In this document: one piece after another, positions 42,227 through 51,025 of the stretch
How the letters are laid out: the number at the start of each line of letters is the position of its first letter
How positions within the stretch are numbered: position 1 is the first letter of the stretch
Assembly (NCBI RefSeq): GCF_000337195.1
Contig: NZ_AOID01000021.1
Location: 37,227 to 101,226 of the forward strand
Origin: Natrinema versiforme JCM 10478
GTDB lineage: Archaea > Halobacteriota > Halobacteria > Halobacteriales > Natrialbaceae
Direction: 5' to 3'
DNA length: 64,000 nucleotides
Program-made: the position numbers and the translations under genes
Notes under the pieces: model-generated
Seen by the model: only the letters and a program-made list of their open reading frames with translations
The model's database searches: none
What the model was told of the DNA's origin: nothing

Positions 42227-44107
42227 CTACGACGGCACGATCGTCACCGGGTCTTTCCGGTCGATCGCTCGCTCGAGTTCCTCGGCGATCGCGCTCCCGC
42301 GAGAGACCTGAATTTCGCCGCCGCGGCTCACCGTCGCGGTGAAGAGGTACTCGCCGGCGGCCTGCACTTCGACCGTCTCGCCGTGGTTGCCATCGACGGG
42401 GATGACGATGTGTCGCGAGGTGATCTCGGGCTGGACCATCTGGCCGGGCTGTGAACCGCCGCCGCTGCCGCCGCCGTTCGCGCTGGCACCGCCGGAACCG
42501 CCGCCCGCGCCGTAGTTGGGGTTCTCGTCGTGGGTCCGGACGTCGATATCGATCCCCAGCCGGTTCTCGACGTCGGTGATGCGACCGCCGCCCTTGCCGA
42601 TGACCGTCGAGATGTCGTTCTCTTCGACATAGACGACAGCCTTGTCCTGGCTCTTGAGTTCGACGTCGACGTAGCCCTGCGCGATCGAGCGGATCTCCCG
42701 TTCGATCTCCTGTTTGGCGATGCGGTCGACGCCAGACTCGTTGCCGGGGCCGCCGTCCTCGTCGTTCAGCGGGACGGTGACGACCTGTCGGTTGAACGTG
42801 TAGATCTCGTATTCTGGCTCGTCGGTCTGGAAGTTCGTGACCTGAATGACCGGACGTGCGAGGTCCTCTTCGGTGAGGCCCGCGGGGACCTTGACCTCCG
42901 TTTTCACGTCATAGACCGTGTTGACCTCGCCGGCCTCGATGTAGACGACGGTGTCGACGACCTGGGGAATCATCCCGAGTTCGACCCGCCCGACGAGCCG
43001 CTGGAGCGCGTCGATCGGCCGCGTCGCGTGGACGACGCCGATCATACCGACGCCGGCCAGGCGCATGTCCGCGAAGACCTCGAAGTCGTCGGTCTTGCGG
43101 ACCTCGTCGTAGATCGTGTAGTCCGGCCGGACCATCAGCAGGGCGTCCGCGGTCTTTGCCATCTCGCCACCCAGTTCCGTGTACTGGGTGATGTCGGGGC
43201 CGACCTGCAGGTCCCGCGGTTTCTCCATCGTCTTGACCGAGTTGTCGTGATCGGAGATATAGCGGGCGACCGCCTGTGCGAACGTCGACTTCCCGGCTCC
43301 CGGCGCACCCGAGATGAGGACGCCGCGCTGGCGCTCGAGCAGGCGTTCTTTCAGCTCGTCGGCGTGCTCGTAGTCCTCGATGTCGGTCTGGGCGATCGGC
43401 CGGACGGCCGTGATCTCGATGCCGTCGGAGAACGGCGGCCGACCGATCGCGATCCGGTAGTCCCGGAACTGGACGATGTTCATGCCGGGCTCGGAGAGTT
43501 CGATGAAGCCGTCGGGGGCCTCCTTCGCGCCGTCGACGACCTCGCGGGCGTACTCGTCCATCGTCGCCTCGTCGAGCGGTTCGTCGGCGATCGTCTCGTA
43601 GCGCATGTCGCCGAGTTCGCCGCGTTTGGCCTTCGGCACGGCGTCGGTTTTGAGGTGGACGCTCATCGTCTGGTCGTCGAAGAACTCCTCGACGGCCAGA
43701 GTTCCGATCTCGCGGACCTCCGGGGAGACGTGCTCGACATCGAGGCCCTTCGCCTGTGCGACCTCGGCCTGGACGACGTCGCTGGTGACGAAAGTCGCGT
43801 CGAGGTCCTCCGCGAGGTCGCGGATCAAGGCGTCGATCTCGCCCTCGGAGGCGTGGCCGCGCTCGATGGCGTTGGGCCGCTCGCCGACGTACCGGAGTTC
43901 GATGACTCCATCATCGGCGAGGTCGGCCAGCCGCTGGAGTTCCTCCAAGCCGTCCCAGCCGCTGTCGATCCCGTCGTTGGCCTGCGCCTCGAGTTCCGCG
44001 ACGACCGCTTCGGGCACGCAGATCGTCGCTCCCTCGAACTGCCCGTCTTCGATAGTCGCCGAGACGCGGCCGTCGATGACCACGCTCGTATCCGGCACGA
44101 CGTTCAT
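42227..44107 (-). CDS. PIN-domain, ATPase and KH-domain protein
   Basis: A 626-residue protein. Residues 1-140 form a PIN nuclease-like domain (VVPDTSVVIDGRVS with the first Asp pair, VPEAVVAELE, ATFVTSDVVQAEVA). Residues about 220-400 form a secretion- or PilT-type ATPase with Walker A GAPGAGKS (267-274), YTIYDEVRKTDD as Walker B and GVVHATRPIDALQRL. A KH domain follows (VVYVEENDISTVIGKGGGRI). A Gly/Ser-rich linker (GGGSGGASANGGGSGGGS) leads to a last domain of about 65 residues. The combination is typical of archaea. It probably handles RNA, but the reaction is not known. Confidence 0.92.
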   Translation of the reverse strand: MNVVPDTSVVIDGRVSATIEDGQFEGATICVPEAVVAELEAQANDGIDSGWDGLEELQRLADLADDGVIELRYVGERPNAIERGHASEGEIDALIRDLAEDLDATFVTSDVVQAEVAQAKGLDVEHVSPEVREIGTLAVEEFFDDQTMSVHLKTDAVPKAKRGELGDMRYETIADEPLDEATMDEYAREVVDGAKEAPDGFIELSEPGMNIVQFRDYRIAIGRPPFSDGIEITAVRPIAQTDIEDYEHADELKERLLERQRGVLISGAPGAGKSTFAQAVARYISDHDNSVKTMEKPRDLQVGPDITQYTELGGEMAKTADALLMVRPDYTIYDEVRKTDDFEVFADMRLAGVGMIGVVHATRPIDALQRLVGRVELGMIPQVVDTVVYIEAGEVNTVYDVKTEVKVPAGLTEEDLARPVIQVTNFQTDEPEYEIYTFNRQVVTVPLNDEDGGPGNESGVDRIAKQEIEREIRSIAQGYVDVELKSQDKAVVYVEENDISTVIGKGGGRITDVENRLGIDIDVRTHDENPNYGAGGGSGGASANGGGSGGGSQPGQMVQPEITSRHIVIPVDGNHGETVEVQAAGEYLFTATVSRGGEIQVSRGSAIAEELERAIDRKDPVTIVPS

Positions 44108-44265
44108 ACGTAAACTGGTTCACGTACGCCTATAAGGGTGTTCACAGCAAATCCACGGGAATCGGTTCCAGCCCGCACACGTCATTTACTGTATGTGGGT
44201 CTCGTGTTCCTGTTCAATGGGAACACTCACGGAAACTTAACGGACTACCCGAACACGTTTCCCGC

Positions 44266-45906
44266 ATGCAACCGCAGGAGACGTTCGGGCGCGGGGGACT
44301 CAACGGGTTTCTCGACGTCGACGACCTCGTCGATCGCATCGGGCTCGACGAGGACGAAATCGCGTGGCGAAAAGAGTTCATCGGCTTCGACGAGGAGGAC
44401 GAACAGCGGCTGTCGTCCCTCGAGCCCATGGTCCAAGACAACGCCGAGGCGATCGCCGACGACTTCTACGAGAACGTGTTGCACTACGAGCAGACGCGAG
44501 CGATCGTCGACCGGTCGCCGAAAGACGTCGACGCCCTCAAGCGAACCCAGCAGGCGTATCTCGTCTCGCTGGCCTCGGGAGAGTACGACCGGGAGTTCTT
44601 CAAGAACCGGGCGCGGATCGGGAAACTCCACGAGATACTGGATATGCCCCTGAAACAGTACGTAGGGCAGTACGGTGTCTACTACGACCTGATCCTGTCC
44701 CGACTGAACGATCGGGTCCAGCAACAGGTCATCGACGCCGTCGAGGAGTGGGCCGCAGAACGCGAGGCCGACGACGGCGGCCTCGGGCGCGTCGTCGGCG
44801 CGCTGGGACTCGGCGGCGGCACCGAAGAAGCCGACGACGGCCTCGAGGACTCGTTCGAAACGGCGGTCAGAGAGGCCATCGACGACGGGATGATGGACGT
44901 CCTCTCGCTGTTGCGGATCATCAATCTCGACATGCAGGTCGCGACCGACACGTACGTCGACTCCTACGCACAGCGACTCGAGGAGTCGATCGAACGCCGC
45001 AAACGACTCGCCCAAGAGGTCGAAAACGACGTGCAGGGGCCGATCGCGGAACTCCACGAGTCGAGCGAGGTCGTCGCGAAGCGCGCGGAGGCGATCAGCG
45101 AGCACACCGAGTCACAGGCGACCGGCATCACGCGGGCTGCAAGCGAACTCAACGACGTGAGCGCCGCCGTCCAGGAGGTCGCGAGCGTTGCCGATGAGGT
45201 CAGCGAAGAGAGCGATCGAACCGAGCGACTCGCCGCCGAGGGCGTCGACGCGGCCGACGACGCGTTGGACGAACTCGAGGCGATCGAGAACGCGACGGAT
45301 CGCGTGGCCGATGCCGCCGACGCGCTGGCCGAACGAACGGACGAGATCGACGAAATCGTCGACCGCCTCGACGATCTCGCCGAGCGGACGACGGTACTGG
45401 CCGCGAACGCGAAGATCGAGTCGACCAGATCGGACGCCGACGGCGGTGAGACCATGGGCGTCATCGCGAGCGAAGTCCGCTCGTTCGCCGAGCAGACGAA
45501 ATCGGACCTCGCCGAGATCGAAGCCACCGTCGAGGCCGTCCGGGAGGACGCCGCGGCCACCGTCGAAACGACCGAGGAGACGGTCGCTCGCGTCGACGCC
45601 GGCACGAACCGGGTCCGTGAGACCGTCGACTCGCTCGAGGAGATCCACGAGTCGGCCCGCGAGACCGCTTCGGGGATGGAGGACATGGCGGCGGCAGCCG
45701 ACCAGCAGGCCCGCGGTGTCGAGGTGACCGCACAGACGCTCGACGACCTCTCGGAGTCGGCCGACACGGTCGCGAGCGCGGCGGAGTCGGCCGCGGCGGC
45801 CAGCCAACAGCAGACGGCCAGCCTCCGCGAGGTCCGGGAGTCGGTCGCGCGCTTGACCGAGGACGGTACCGACGAAACCGTCCCGGTCTACGAACAACTC
45901 GACTGA
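44266..45906 (+). CDS. HemAT-type globin-coupled aerotaxis transducer
   Basis: A 546-residue soluble protein. Residues about 30-190 form a sensor globin. The predicted haem-binding His is H122, in NRARIGKLHEILDMPLKQYV, matching the position in HemAT. A long coiled coil follows, with the signalling tip around DLAERTTVLAANAKIESTRS and GVIASEVRSFAEQTKSDLAE. The tip is divergent from the bacterial consensus but keeps the hairpin order. No transmembrane helix is seen. It would bind O2 and signal to CheA to steer swimming away from or toward oxygen. No che or arl gene is nearby. Confidence 0.9.
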   Translation: MQPQETFGRGGLNGFLDVDDLVDRIGLDEDEIAWRKEFIGFDEEDEQRLSSLEPMVQDNAEAIADDFYENVLHYEQTRAIVDRSPKDVDALKRTQQAYLVSLASGEYDREFFKNRARIGKLHEILDMPLKQYVGQYGVYYDLILSRLNDRVQQQVIDAVEEWAAEREADDGGLGRVVGALGLGGGTEEADDGLEDSFETAVREAIDDGMMDVLSLLRIINLDMQVATDTYVDSYAQRLEESIERRKRLAQEVENDVQGPIAELHESSEVVAKRAEAISEHTESQATGITRAASELNDVSAAVQEVASVADEVSEESDRTERLAAEGVDAADDALDELEAIENATDRVADAADALAERTDEIDEIVDRLDDLAERTTVLAANAKIESTRSDADGGETMGVIASEVRSFAEQTKSDLAEIEATVEAVREDAAATVETTEETVARVDAGTNRVRETVDSLEEIHESARETASGMEDMAAAADQQARGVEVTAQTLDDLSESADTVASAAESAAAASQQQTASLREVRESVARLTEDGTDETVPVYEQLD

Positions 45907-45971
45907 TCGCGACGGACCCACCGGTCACGGGTTTCGCTGCACTGAACACCACAGCCGTCGATACCCCGTCT

Positions 45972-47078
45972 ATGACTTCGACGCTCGTCGAGCTGACGCG
46001 CGATCTCGTTTCGATCCCGAGCCACGACGACGCGGCCGTCGCCGGCGATTTTCTCGAGGGGTGGCTCCGTCGCGAGACCGATGCCGACGTGACGCGAGAC
46101 GACGCCGGAAACGTGATCGCCCGGAAAGGCACGGGAGCCGAGACGCTCGCACTGGTCGGCCATCACGACGTCGTCGAACCGGCCCCATCGCAGGTGGCCG
46201 ACGGAAGCGACGACACCGAGGCGACCGAGTACGTCGTCGACGAGCGGGATGGCCGGCTCTACGGCCGCGGAACGGCGGACATGAAGGGCGCGCTCGCGGC
46301 CGCCTTGCTCGCCTTCCGCGAGGCCGATCCCGCGGGGGAACTCGTTTTCGCGAGTTTCGTCGGCGAAGAGGTCGGCGGCGTCGGCGCGCAGTACGCAATC
46401 GAGCGGGGGTTCGCCCCCGACTACGCCGTCGTCGGAGAGGGCTCGACGAACTACTCGGGACCGGACGTTACCGACGTCGCCGTCGCCCACAAGGGCCGCC
46501 GGGGGAGTACGATCACCGCCCGCGGAACCGCCGCCCACGCCAGCGAGGCCGACGCCGGCGAGAACGCCATCTACCGCGCCACCGCGGCCGTCGACCGCGT
46601 TCGCGACCTCGAGCCCCCGTCGGTCGGCGTGACCGGCGAAACCCTCGAGGGCCGGCTCACGGTCACGGAAATCGAAGGCGGGTCGGCGATGAACGTCGTG
46701 CCCGCTCGCTGCGAGTTCACCGTCGATGAACGGACGGTACCGGGCGAACGCGCCGCCCTCGAGTCGGTCGCCGACCTCGAGGGGATCGAGTGGATGGTCG
46801 ATCAAGACTTGCCGCCGATGCGGTGTGATGACGACGCGTTCGCCGACGCGGTGCTCGAGGCCGCAACCGCCGCCCAGACCGCCGATCCCGAACTCGTGAC
46901 GAAACCTCACGCGACCGACGCAGGCTGGCTCTCACAGGCCGGTACCGAGTGCGTGATCTACGGGCCGTCCGAACCCGGCGAGGCCCACACCGACGACGAG
47001 AGCGTCTCCATCGAGGTACTCGAGCGCTGTCTCGAGACCTACCGGCGGGTCGCACGGGAGTGGCCGACAACGCGCTAG
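45972..47078 (+). CDS. M20-family metallopeptidase (ArgE/DapE/CPG2 type)
   Basis: A 368-residue di-zinc hydrolase. The metal ligand block is LVGHHDVVEP (H64, H65, D66), then YGRGTADMKGALAAALLAF and FASFVGEEVGGVGAQYA, which contain the bridging Asp and catalytic Glu. The lid or dimerisation domain has HKGRRGSTITARGTAAHASE and INVVPARCEF-type blocks (MNVVPARCEFTVDE here). The end has HTDDESVSIEVLERCLETY with the last metal His. The substrate could be an acylated amino acid or a peptide. It begins 65 bases after the HemAT gene and reads the same way. Confidence 0.88.
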   Translation: MTSTLVELTRDLVSIPSHDDAAVAGDFLEGWLRRETDADVTRDDAGNVIARKGTGAETLALVGHHDVVEPAPSQVADGSDDTEATEYVVDERDGRLYGRGTADMKGALAAALLAFREADPAGELVFASFVGEEVGGVGAQYAIERGFAPDYAVVGEGSTNYSGPDVTDVAVAHKGRRGSTITARGTAAHASEADAGENAIYRATAAVDRVRDLEPPSVGVTGETLEGRLTVTEIEGGSAMNVVPARCEFTVDERTVPGERAALESVADLEGIEWMVDQDLPPMRCDDDAFADAVLEAATAAQTADPELVTKPHATDAGWLSQAGTECVIYGPSEPGEAHTDDESVSIEVLERCLETYRRVAREWPTTR

Positions 47079-47116
47079 TACCGCCGCAGCCGTCTCGCCT
47101 CGTGAATCAGCGCCGA

Positions 47117-47485
47117 TCAGACGCCCGGCACACCGACCGCCTCGAAGCCGGTAACGCCGAGGACGGCGAGGACATAGAGCGCGATCAGGACGGTGACCCA
47201 GGCGACGAGCCCGATCATCGCCGCGGCAGTCCAGTCGCCGGGATATCGCCAGTTGATGACGCCGATGTAGGCGATCAGGGCCAGTAGCGGGCCGACAAGG
47301 GGAATCCAGCCGACGACGAAGCCGACGATCGCCCAGACGATCGCCCCGATCAAGGCGGTGACGATGGCGTGGTCGTAGTCCCCTCTCCCGACGATGACTC
47401 GAGCCCCGGCGTAGATGCCGAGTGCACCGATCAGCAGGCTCACGACGAAAACGACGGCTGACGCGATTGGTCCAGTAAGTGCCAT
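47117..47485 (-). CDS. Small integral membrane protein
   Basis: A 122-residue protein with four closely packed helices: GPIASAVVFVVSLLIGALGI, AIVTALIGAIVWAIVGFVVG, LVGPLLALIAYIGVINW and AAMIGLVAWVTVLIALYVLA. It has few charged residues (GARVIVGRGDYDH between the first two). It might be a permease-like or channel-like small protein; I recognise no family. ATG at 47485 is preferred because upstream residues are polar shadows. It is convergent with the M20 gene. Confidence 0.72.
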   Translation of the reverse strand: MALTGPIASAVVFVVSLLIGALGIYAGARVIVGRGDYDHAIVTALIGAIVWAIVGFVVGWIPLVGPLLALIAYIGVINWRYPGDWTAAAMIGLVAWVTVLIALYVLAVLGVTGFEAVGVPGV

Positions 47486-47715
47486 AGGGACGACATACGT
47501 CAGATCGGCGGAACAGTCCGGTGCTTGCAAGTTCTGTCTGGCTCTCATCGACTCGCGGACACCGCGGGAGGGTCGCGTTCGCCGCCGCCACAACGGCGTA
47601 TTGACTATCACGTCGGTCGACAGTTTTCGCGACTCGGGTGACTGCCGGCGGTAATCTCGCACTCGAGTCGCCGGAACCACGACGTTGATACCGCTTCCGG
47701 GCCAACGGTACGTCT

Positions 47716-49341
47716 ATGGCGACCGATCAGGCCCAGAGCGATGCGAGTGAGGCCGACACCTACGAGCAGTTCGAAGAGCGAGTGCGCCGCATCTCGAATA
47801 TCGGGAACGCCGCCGGCATCCTACAGTGGGATCAGGAGGTCGTGATGCCCGACGACGGCACCCCGGCCCGCGCACAGCAGCTCTCGGCGCTGTCCTCGAT
47901 CAGCCACGAACTGCTGACCGCCGACGAGACCGGCGACCTGCTCGAAGAGTTAGAGGGGGACACGAGCGGCGACCTCGAGGGCGAGCAGGCCGCGGTCGTC
48001 CGCGAGATCCGCCGGAAATACGACCGCGAGACGAGCGTTCCGCAGGCCCTCGTCGAGGAAATCTCGGCGACGGCCTCCAACGCCCACCCGAAGTGGAAGC
48101 AGGCCAGAGAGGAGGACGACTTCGAGCAGTTCGCGCCGACCCTCGAGAAACTGGTCGAGTTGAAGCGCGAGTACGCGAATCACATCGATCCCGACGCCGA
48201 CCCCTACGCCGTCCTCTTCGCTGACTACGAGCCCTACATCGACCTCGAGACGGCCGAACGGGTCTTAGAGCGCCTGCGCGAGAATCTCGTGCCGCTGATC
48301 GATGCCGTCCAAGAGAGCGACGCGGACCTCGAGACCGAGGCCTTCGCCGGCGTCTCCGAGCCACGCTCGGATGGCTCGGAAGACGGTACGTCTTCCGGCG
48401 AGTTCGACGACGACGATCAGGAAGCCCTCGCGCGGGACGTGCTGGACTCGCTGGGCTACGATTGGGATCGGGGCCGACTCGACACCGCGCCGCATCCGTT
48501 CTCCTCGGGCACGCAGTTCGACGCCCGCGTGACGACCCGCTTCGAGGAGGACGATCTCTTGGGTTCGATCACCTCGACCATCCACGAGTTCGGCCACGCC
48601 AACTACACGCAGGGCCTGCCCGACGAGGGCTACGGCACCCCGCTCGGCGAGGCGCGGGACCTCTCGGTCCACGAGTCCCAGTCTCGCCTCTGGGAGAACC
48701 ACGTCGGCCGCTCCCGCCCCTTCTGGGAGCACTTCCTGCCGATCGCCCGCGAGCGGTTCCCCGAACTCGAGGCCGTCTCCCCCGAAGAGGCCTACGAGGC
48801 CGCGAATCAGGTCCACGACGACAACCTCATTCGGGTCGAGGCGGACGAACTCACCTACCACCTCCACATCGTGATTCGCTTCGAGATCGAACGCGACCTG
48901 ATCAGAGGCGACCTCGAGGTCGCGGAAGTCCCCGAAGTCTGGAACGACAAGTACGAGGAGTACCTCGGCGTGCGCCCCGAGACGGACGCGGAGGGCTGCC
49001 TGCAGGACATCCACTGGTCCCACGGCGACTTCGGCTACTTCTCGACGTACTCGCTGGGATCGGTGCTCGGGGCCCAGTTGTACGCCGCCGCGGAAGACGA
49101 TATCGCAGCGCGAGCCGACGGCGACCGCGAGGACGATCGCGGCCCCTTCGACGACCAGATCCGCGAGGGCGAGTTCGACGACCTCAACGGCTGGCTCCGC
49201 GAGAATATCCACCAGCACGGCAAACGCTACGTCACCCCTGACCTGATCGAGAACGCGACCGGCGAAGGGCTGACAGCCGACTACTTCCTCGAGTACGTCG
49301 AGTCGAAGTACGGCGAGTTGTACGACCTCGAGGACTACTGA
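47716..49341 (+). CDS. M32 carboxypeptidase (thermostable carboxypeptidase type)
   Basis: A 541-residue metallopeptidase that removes C-terminal residues from peptides. The zinc motif is TIHEFGHANYTQGLP (H290, E291, H294), with the third ligand in ARDLSVHESQSRLWENHVGR. It begins with the family pattern NIGNAAGILQWDQEVVMPDD. A short Ser/Asp-rich insert at about residues 215-229 (EPRSDGSEDGTSSGE) sits between conserved helices; it is encoded by two perfect short palindromes at 48358-48397 and looks like a later insertion. The rest of the fold appears intact. Cytoplasmic. Confidence 0.93.
   Translation: MATDQAQSDASEADTYEQFEERVRRISNIGNAAGILQWDQEVVMPDDGTPARAQQLSALSSISHELLTADETGDLLEELEGDTSGDLEGEQAAVVREIRRKYDRETSVPQALVEEISATASNAHPKWKQAREEDDFEQFAPTLEKLVELKREYANHIDPDADPYAVLFADYEPYIDLETAERVLERLRENLVPLIDAVQESDADLETEAFAGVSEPRSDGSEDGTSSGEFDDDDQEALARDVLDSLGYDWDRGRLDTAPHPFSSGTQFDARVTTRFEEDDLLGSITSTIHEFGHANYTQGLPDEGYGTPLGEARDLSVHESQSRLWENHVGRSRPFWEHFLPIARERFPELEAVSPEEAYEAANQVHDDNLIRVEADELTYHLHIVIRFEIERDLIRGDLEVAEVPEVWNDKYEEYLGVRPETDAEGCLQDIHWSHGDFGYFSTYSLGSVLGAQLYAAAEDDIAARADGDREDDRGPFDDQIREGEFDDLNGWLRENIHQHGKRYVTPDLIENATGEGLTADYFLEYVESKYGELYDLEDY
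48358..48397 (+). repeat. Two abutting short palindromes inside the M32 gene
   Basis: GAGCCA at 48358 pairs with TGGCTC at 48372 with an 8-base loop. CGGAAGACG at 48377 pairs with CGTCTTCCG at 48389 with a 3-base loop. Together they encode a polar 13-residue loop in frame. Paired stems are seen directly; insertion of a small element is inferred. Confidence 0.6.
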
Positions 49342-49434
49342 GCGCCGTTCGATCGACCTCGTTTCGCCCGCGATCACCGGCGAAACCGTTCCGCGACCCT
49401 CGTTTTTAGGGTCGATGCCGCCTTAGTCGCCGGC

Positions 49435-50178
49435 ATGTCCGACTCACTCGAGCAGGGAACGGCGATCGTTACGGGCGCGAGTTCCGGCATCGGCGCGGCG
49501 ACCTGTCGCGAACTCGCGGCCGAGGGCGCAAACGTCGTTCTCGCGGCACGCAGCGAAGACCAACTACGGGAACTCGCCGACGACCTCGAGGCGACCCACG
49601 ACGTCGAGACGCTGGTCGTCCCGACGAACGTCCGGGAGGAAGACGACGTCGACGCGCTCATCGAGGCGACCGTCGAGACGTTCGGCGGGTTCGACGTGCT
49701 GGTGAACAACGCGGGACTGGGCCGGGGCAGCGAGGTCGAGTCGCTGTCGACCGACGACTACGAGACGATGCAGGAGACCAACGTCGACGGCGTCTTCTAC
49801 GCGACGCGGGCGGCGATCCCCCACGTCCGCGAACGCGACGGCCACCTGATCTTCGTCGGCAGTTTCGCCGGCCGGCACCCGCGACCGGCCAACCCGGTCT
49901 ACGCGGCTACGAAGTGGTGGGTTCGGGGCTTCGCCAAGAGCCTCGCGGCTCAGATCGGCGACGCCGATGTCGGAGTCACGATCGTCAATCCCGCCGAGGT
50001 GCGCACCCAGTTCGAGACGCCCGACGGCGAGACCTTCGCCGACCGGTACGACGAGGACGAGGCGAGCGATCCCACGGAGATCGCCGCCGCGATCCGATTC
50101 GCCGCGAGTCAGGACCACTCGAGCGTGAGCGAACTCGATATCAACCCGCGAGAGAAGTTCGCCGAGACCTTCCACTGA
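49435..50178 (+). CDS. Short-chain dehydrogenase/reductase (SDR)
   Basis: A 247-residue NAD(P)-dependent oxidoreductase. The nucleotide-binding loop is TGASSGIG at residues 13-20. NNAGLGRGSE marks the central strand. The active-site Ser is likely in HLIFVGSFAGRHPRPANPVY and the catalytic pair is Y156 and K160 in YAATKWW. It ends with a typical segment (IAAAIRFAASQDHSSVSELD). The third element after the first strand, LAARSEDQ, suggests NADPH preference. The substrate is unknown. It lies between the M32 and the conserved small gene, and stands alone. Confidence 0.9.
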   Translation: MSDSLEQGTAIVTGASSGIGAATCRELAAEGANVVLAARSEDQLRELADDLEATHDVETLVVPTNVREEDDVDALIEATVETFGGFDVLVNNAGLGRGSEVESLSTDDYETMQETNVDGVFYATRAAIPHVRERDGHLIFVGSFAGRHPRPANPVYAATKWWVRGFAKSLAAQIGDADVGVTIVNPAEVRTQFETPDGETFADRYDEDEASDPTEIAAAIRFAASQDHSSVSELDINPREKFAETFH

Positions 50179-50274
50179 GTGGTACGGATTGGCTGTCGGA
50201 CTCCACAAATCACGTAAAAGGAGGTTGGAACTGCCGGGTCTGGACTCACCCGTCCCGGGCCCCCTCCCTTGAGT

Positions 50275-50772
50275 ATGCGAGTCTCCGTTCCCGGTGCTCC
50301 GGGCGTGTACTTCGACACTGACGCGGAATCGACGGCGATCAACGTCGCCCTGACCGCCGCCGGGCGGCGAGCGCCGAAACCGCAAGGGTACGCCATTCAA
50401 GCCCTGCCCTACCTCTGGTCGTTCGATGTCGACCTCCAAGAGGTCCCGACCGACCACCCGATCCAGTTCCTCCATCCGGAGGGCGCGCGGAGTCTGGGCG
50501 AGATCTCGCCCCAGCGCGGCGTCCGCGAGGCCGGCACCGAACTCGAGTCAGTGCTGCGATTCGTCTGGTCGGTCAACGAGGAAGTCGAGTCGGCGACGAC
50601 CCACCTCCTCGGGGCCGCGCCCGCATCCGAGGACGAGGGCGTGACCATCGAGATTCAGGAGGGCAGCGTCGGCGTCGCCGGATCGGAACTCGGGACCGAC
50701 GAGTTCGACATCGACGAACCCGAATTCGACGACGCCGAGGGCGACGAGTTCGACACCGGCGACGAACTGTGA
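50275..50772 (+). CDS. Conserved haloarchaeal protein of unknown function
   Basis: A 165-residue protein. The N-terminal part MRVSVPGAPGVYFDTDAEST is followed by AINVALTAAGRRAPKPQGYA and the block YLWSFDVDLQEVPTDHPIQF, a mixed strand and helix domain. A segment of acidic residues ends the chain (DIDEPEFDDAEGDEFDTGDE). No catalytic motif or membrane helix is seen. ATG at 50275 is preferred over a TTG six bases upstream. I do not recognise a named family. Confidence 0.72.
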   Translation: MRVSVPGAPGVYFDTDAESTAINVALTAAGRRAPKPQGYAIQALPYLWSFDVDLQEVPTDHPIQFLHPEGARSLGEISPQRGVREAGTELESVLRFVWSVNEEVESATTHLLGAAPASEDEGVTIEIQEGSVGVAGSELGTDEFDIDEPEFDDAEGDEFDTGDEL

Positions 50773-50775
50773 TTC

Positions 50776-50997
50776 GCCACCGATAGCGCCGCCCAACGAT
50801 CCCGATACTGGTCGGTGCTGCCCTCCAGCGATTCGCGATACTCGTGCTGCTGTTCGGCGGCTTTCTCGAACTGAGCTCGGAGGGCTGATGTCGGATTCGT
50901 CCTGTTTGCCGTCCTTATCGGCACGATTGGCCTCGCTATCGAATGCCGGTCGCAGGGACTCGAGCGGTGGCCGCTGCATGTATTGATCCGGTAACAT
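50776..50997 (-). pseudogene. Possible short decayed gene
   Basis: A minus-strand frame from ATG at 50997 reads MLPDQYMQRPPLESLRPAFD and onward to KQDESD. A second frame then continues with ALRAQFEKAAEQQHEYRESL and EGSTDQYRDRWAALSVANH, which is helix-like and coded with typical GC-rich third positions. Beyond that it runs into the previous gene's end. One frame change would join them. The opposite strand also has a short hydrophobic run, so this may be chance. Confidence 0.3.
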
Positions 50998-51025
50998 TTT
51001 AATCGGTCACCCGAATCCAGCGACT

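Noticed and set aside
41860-42342. Plus-strand frame starting with a hydrophobic run (MKLLLVHVVILVVVHTHAV)
   Set aside because: After 25 residues it becomes an Arg-rich shadow, overlaps the PIN-ATPase gene's 3' end, and has no promoter-like box at the usual distance.
44812-44832. Glycine-rich stretch in the HemAT gene as a repeat or insertion
   Set aside because: It is a short linker between globin and coiled coil, no palindrome or repeat is present.
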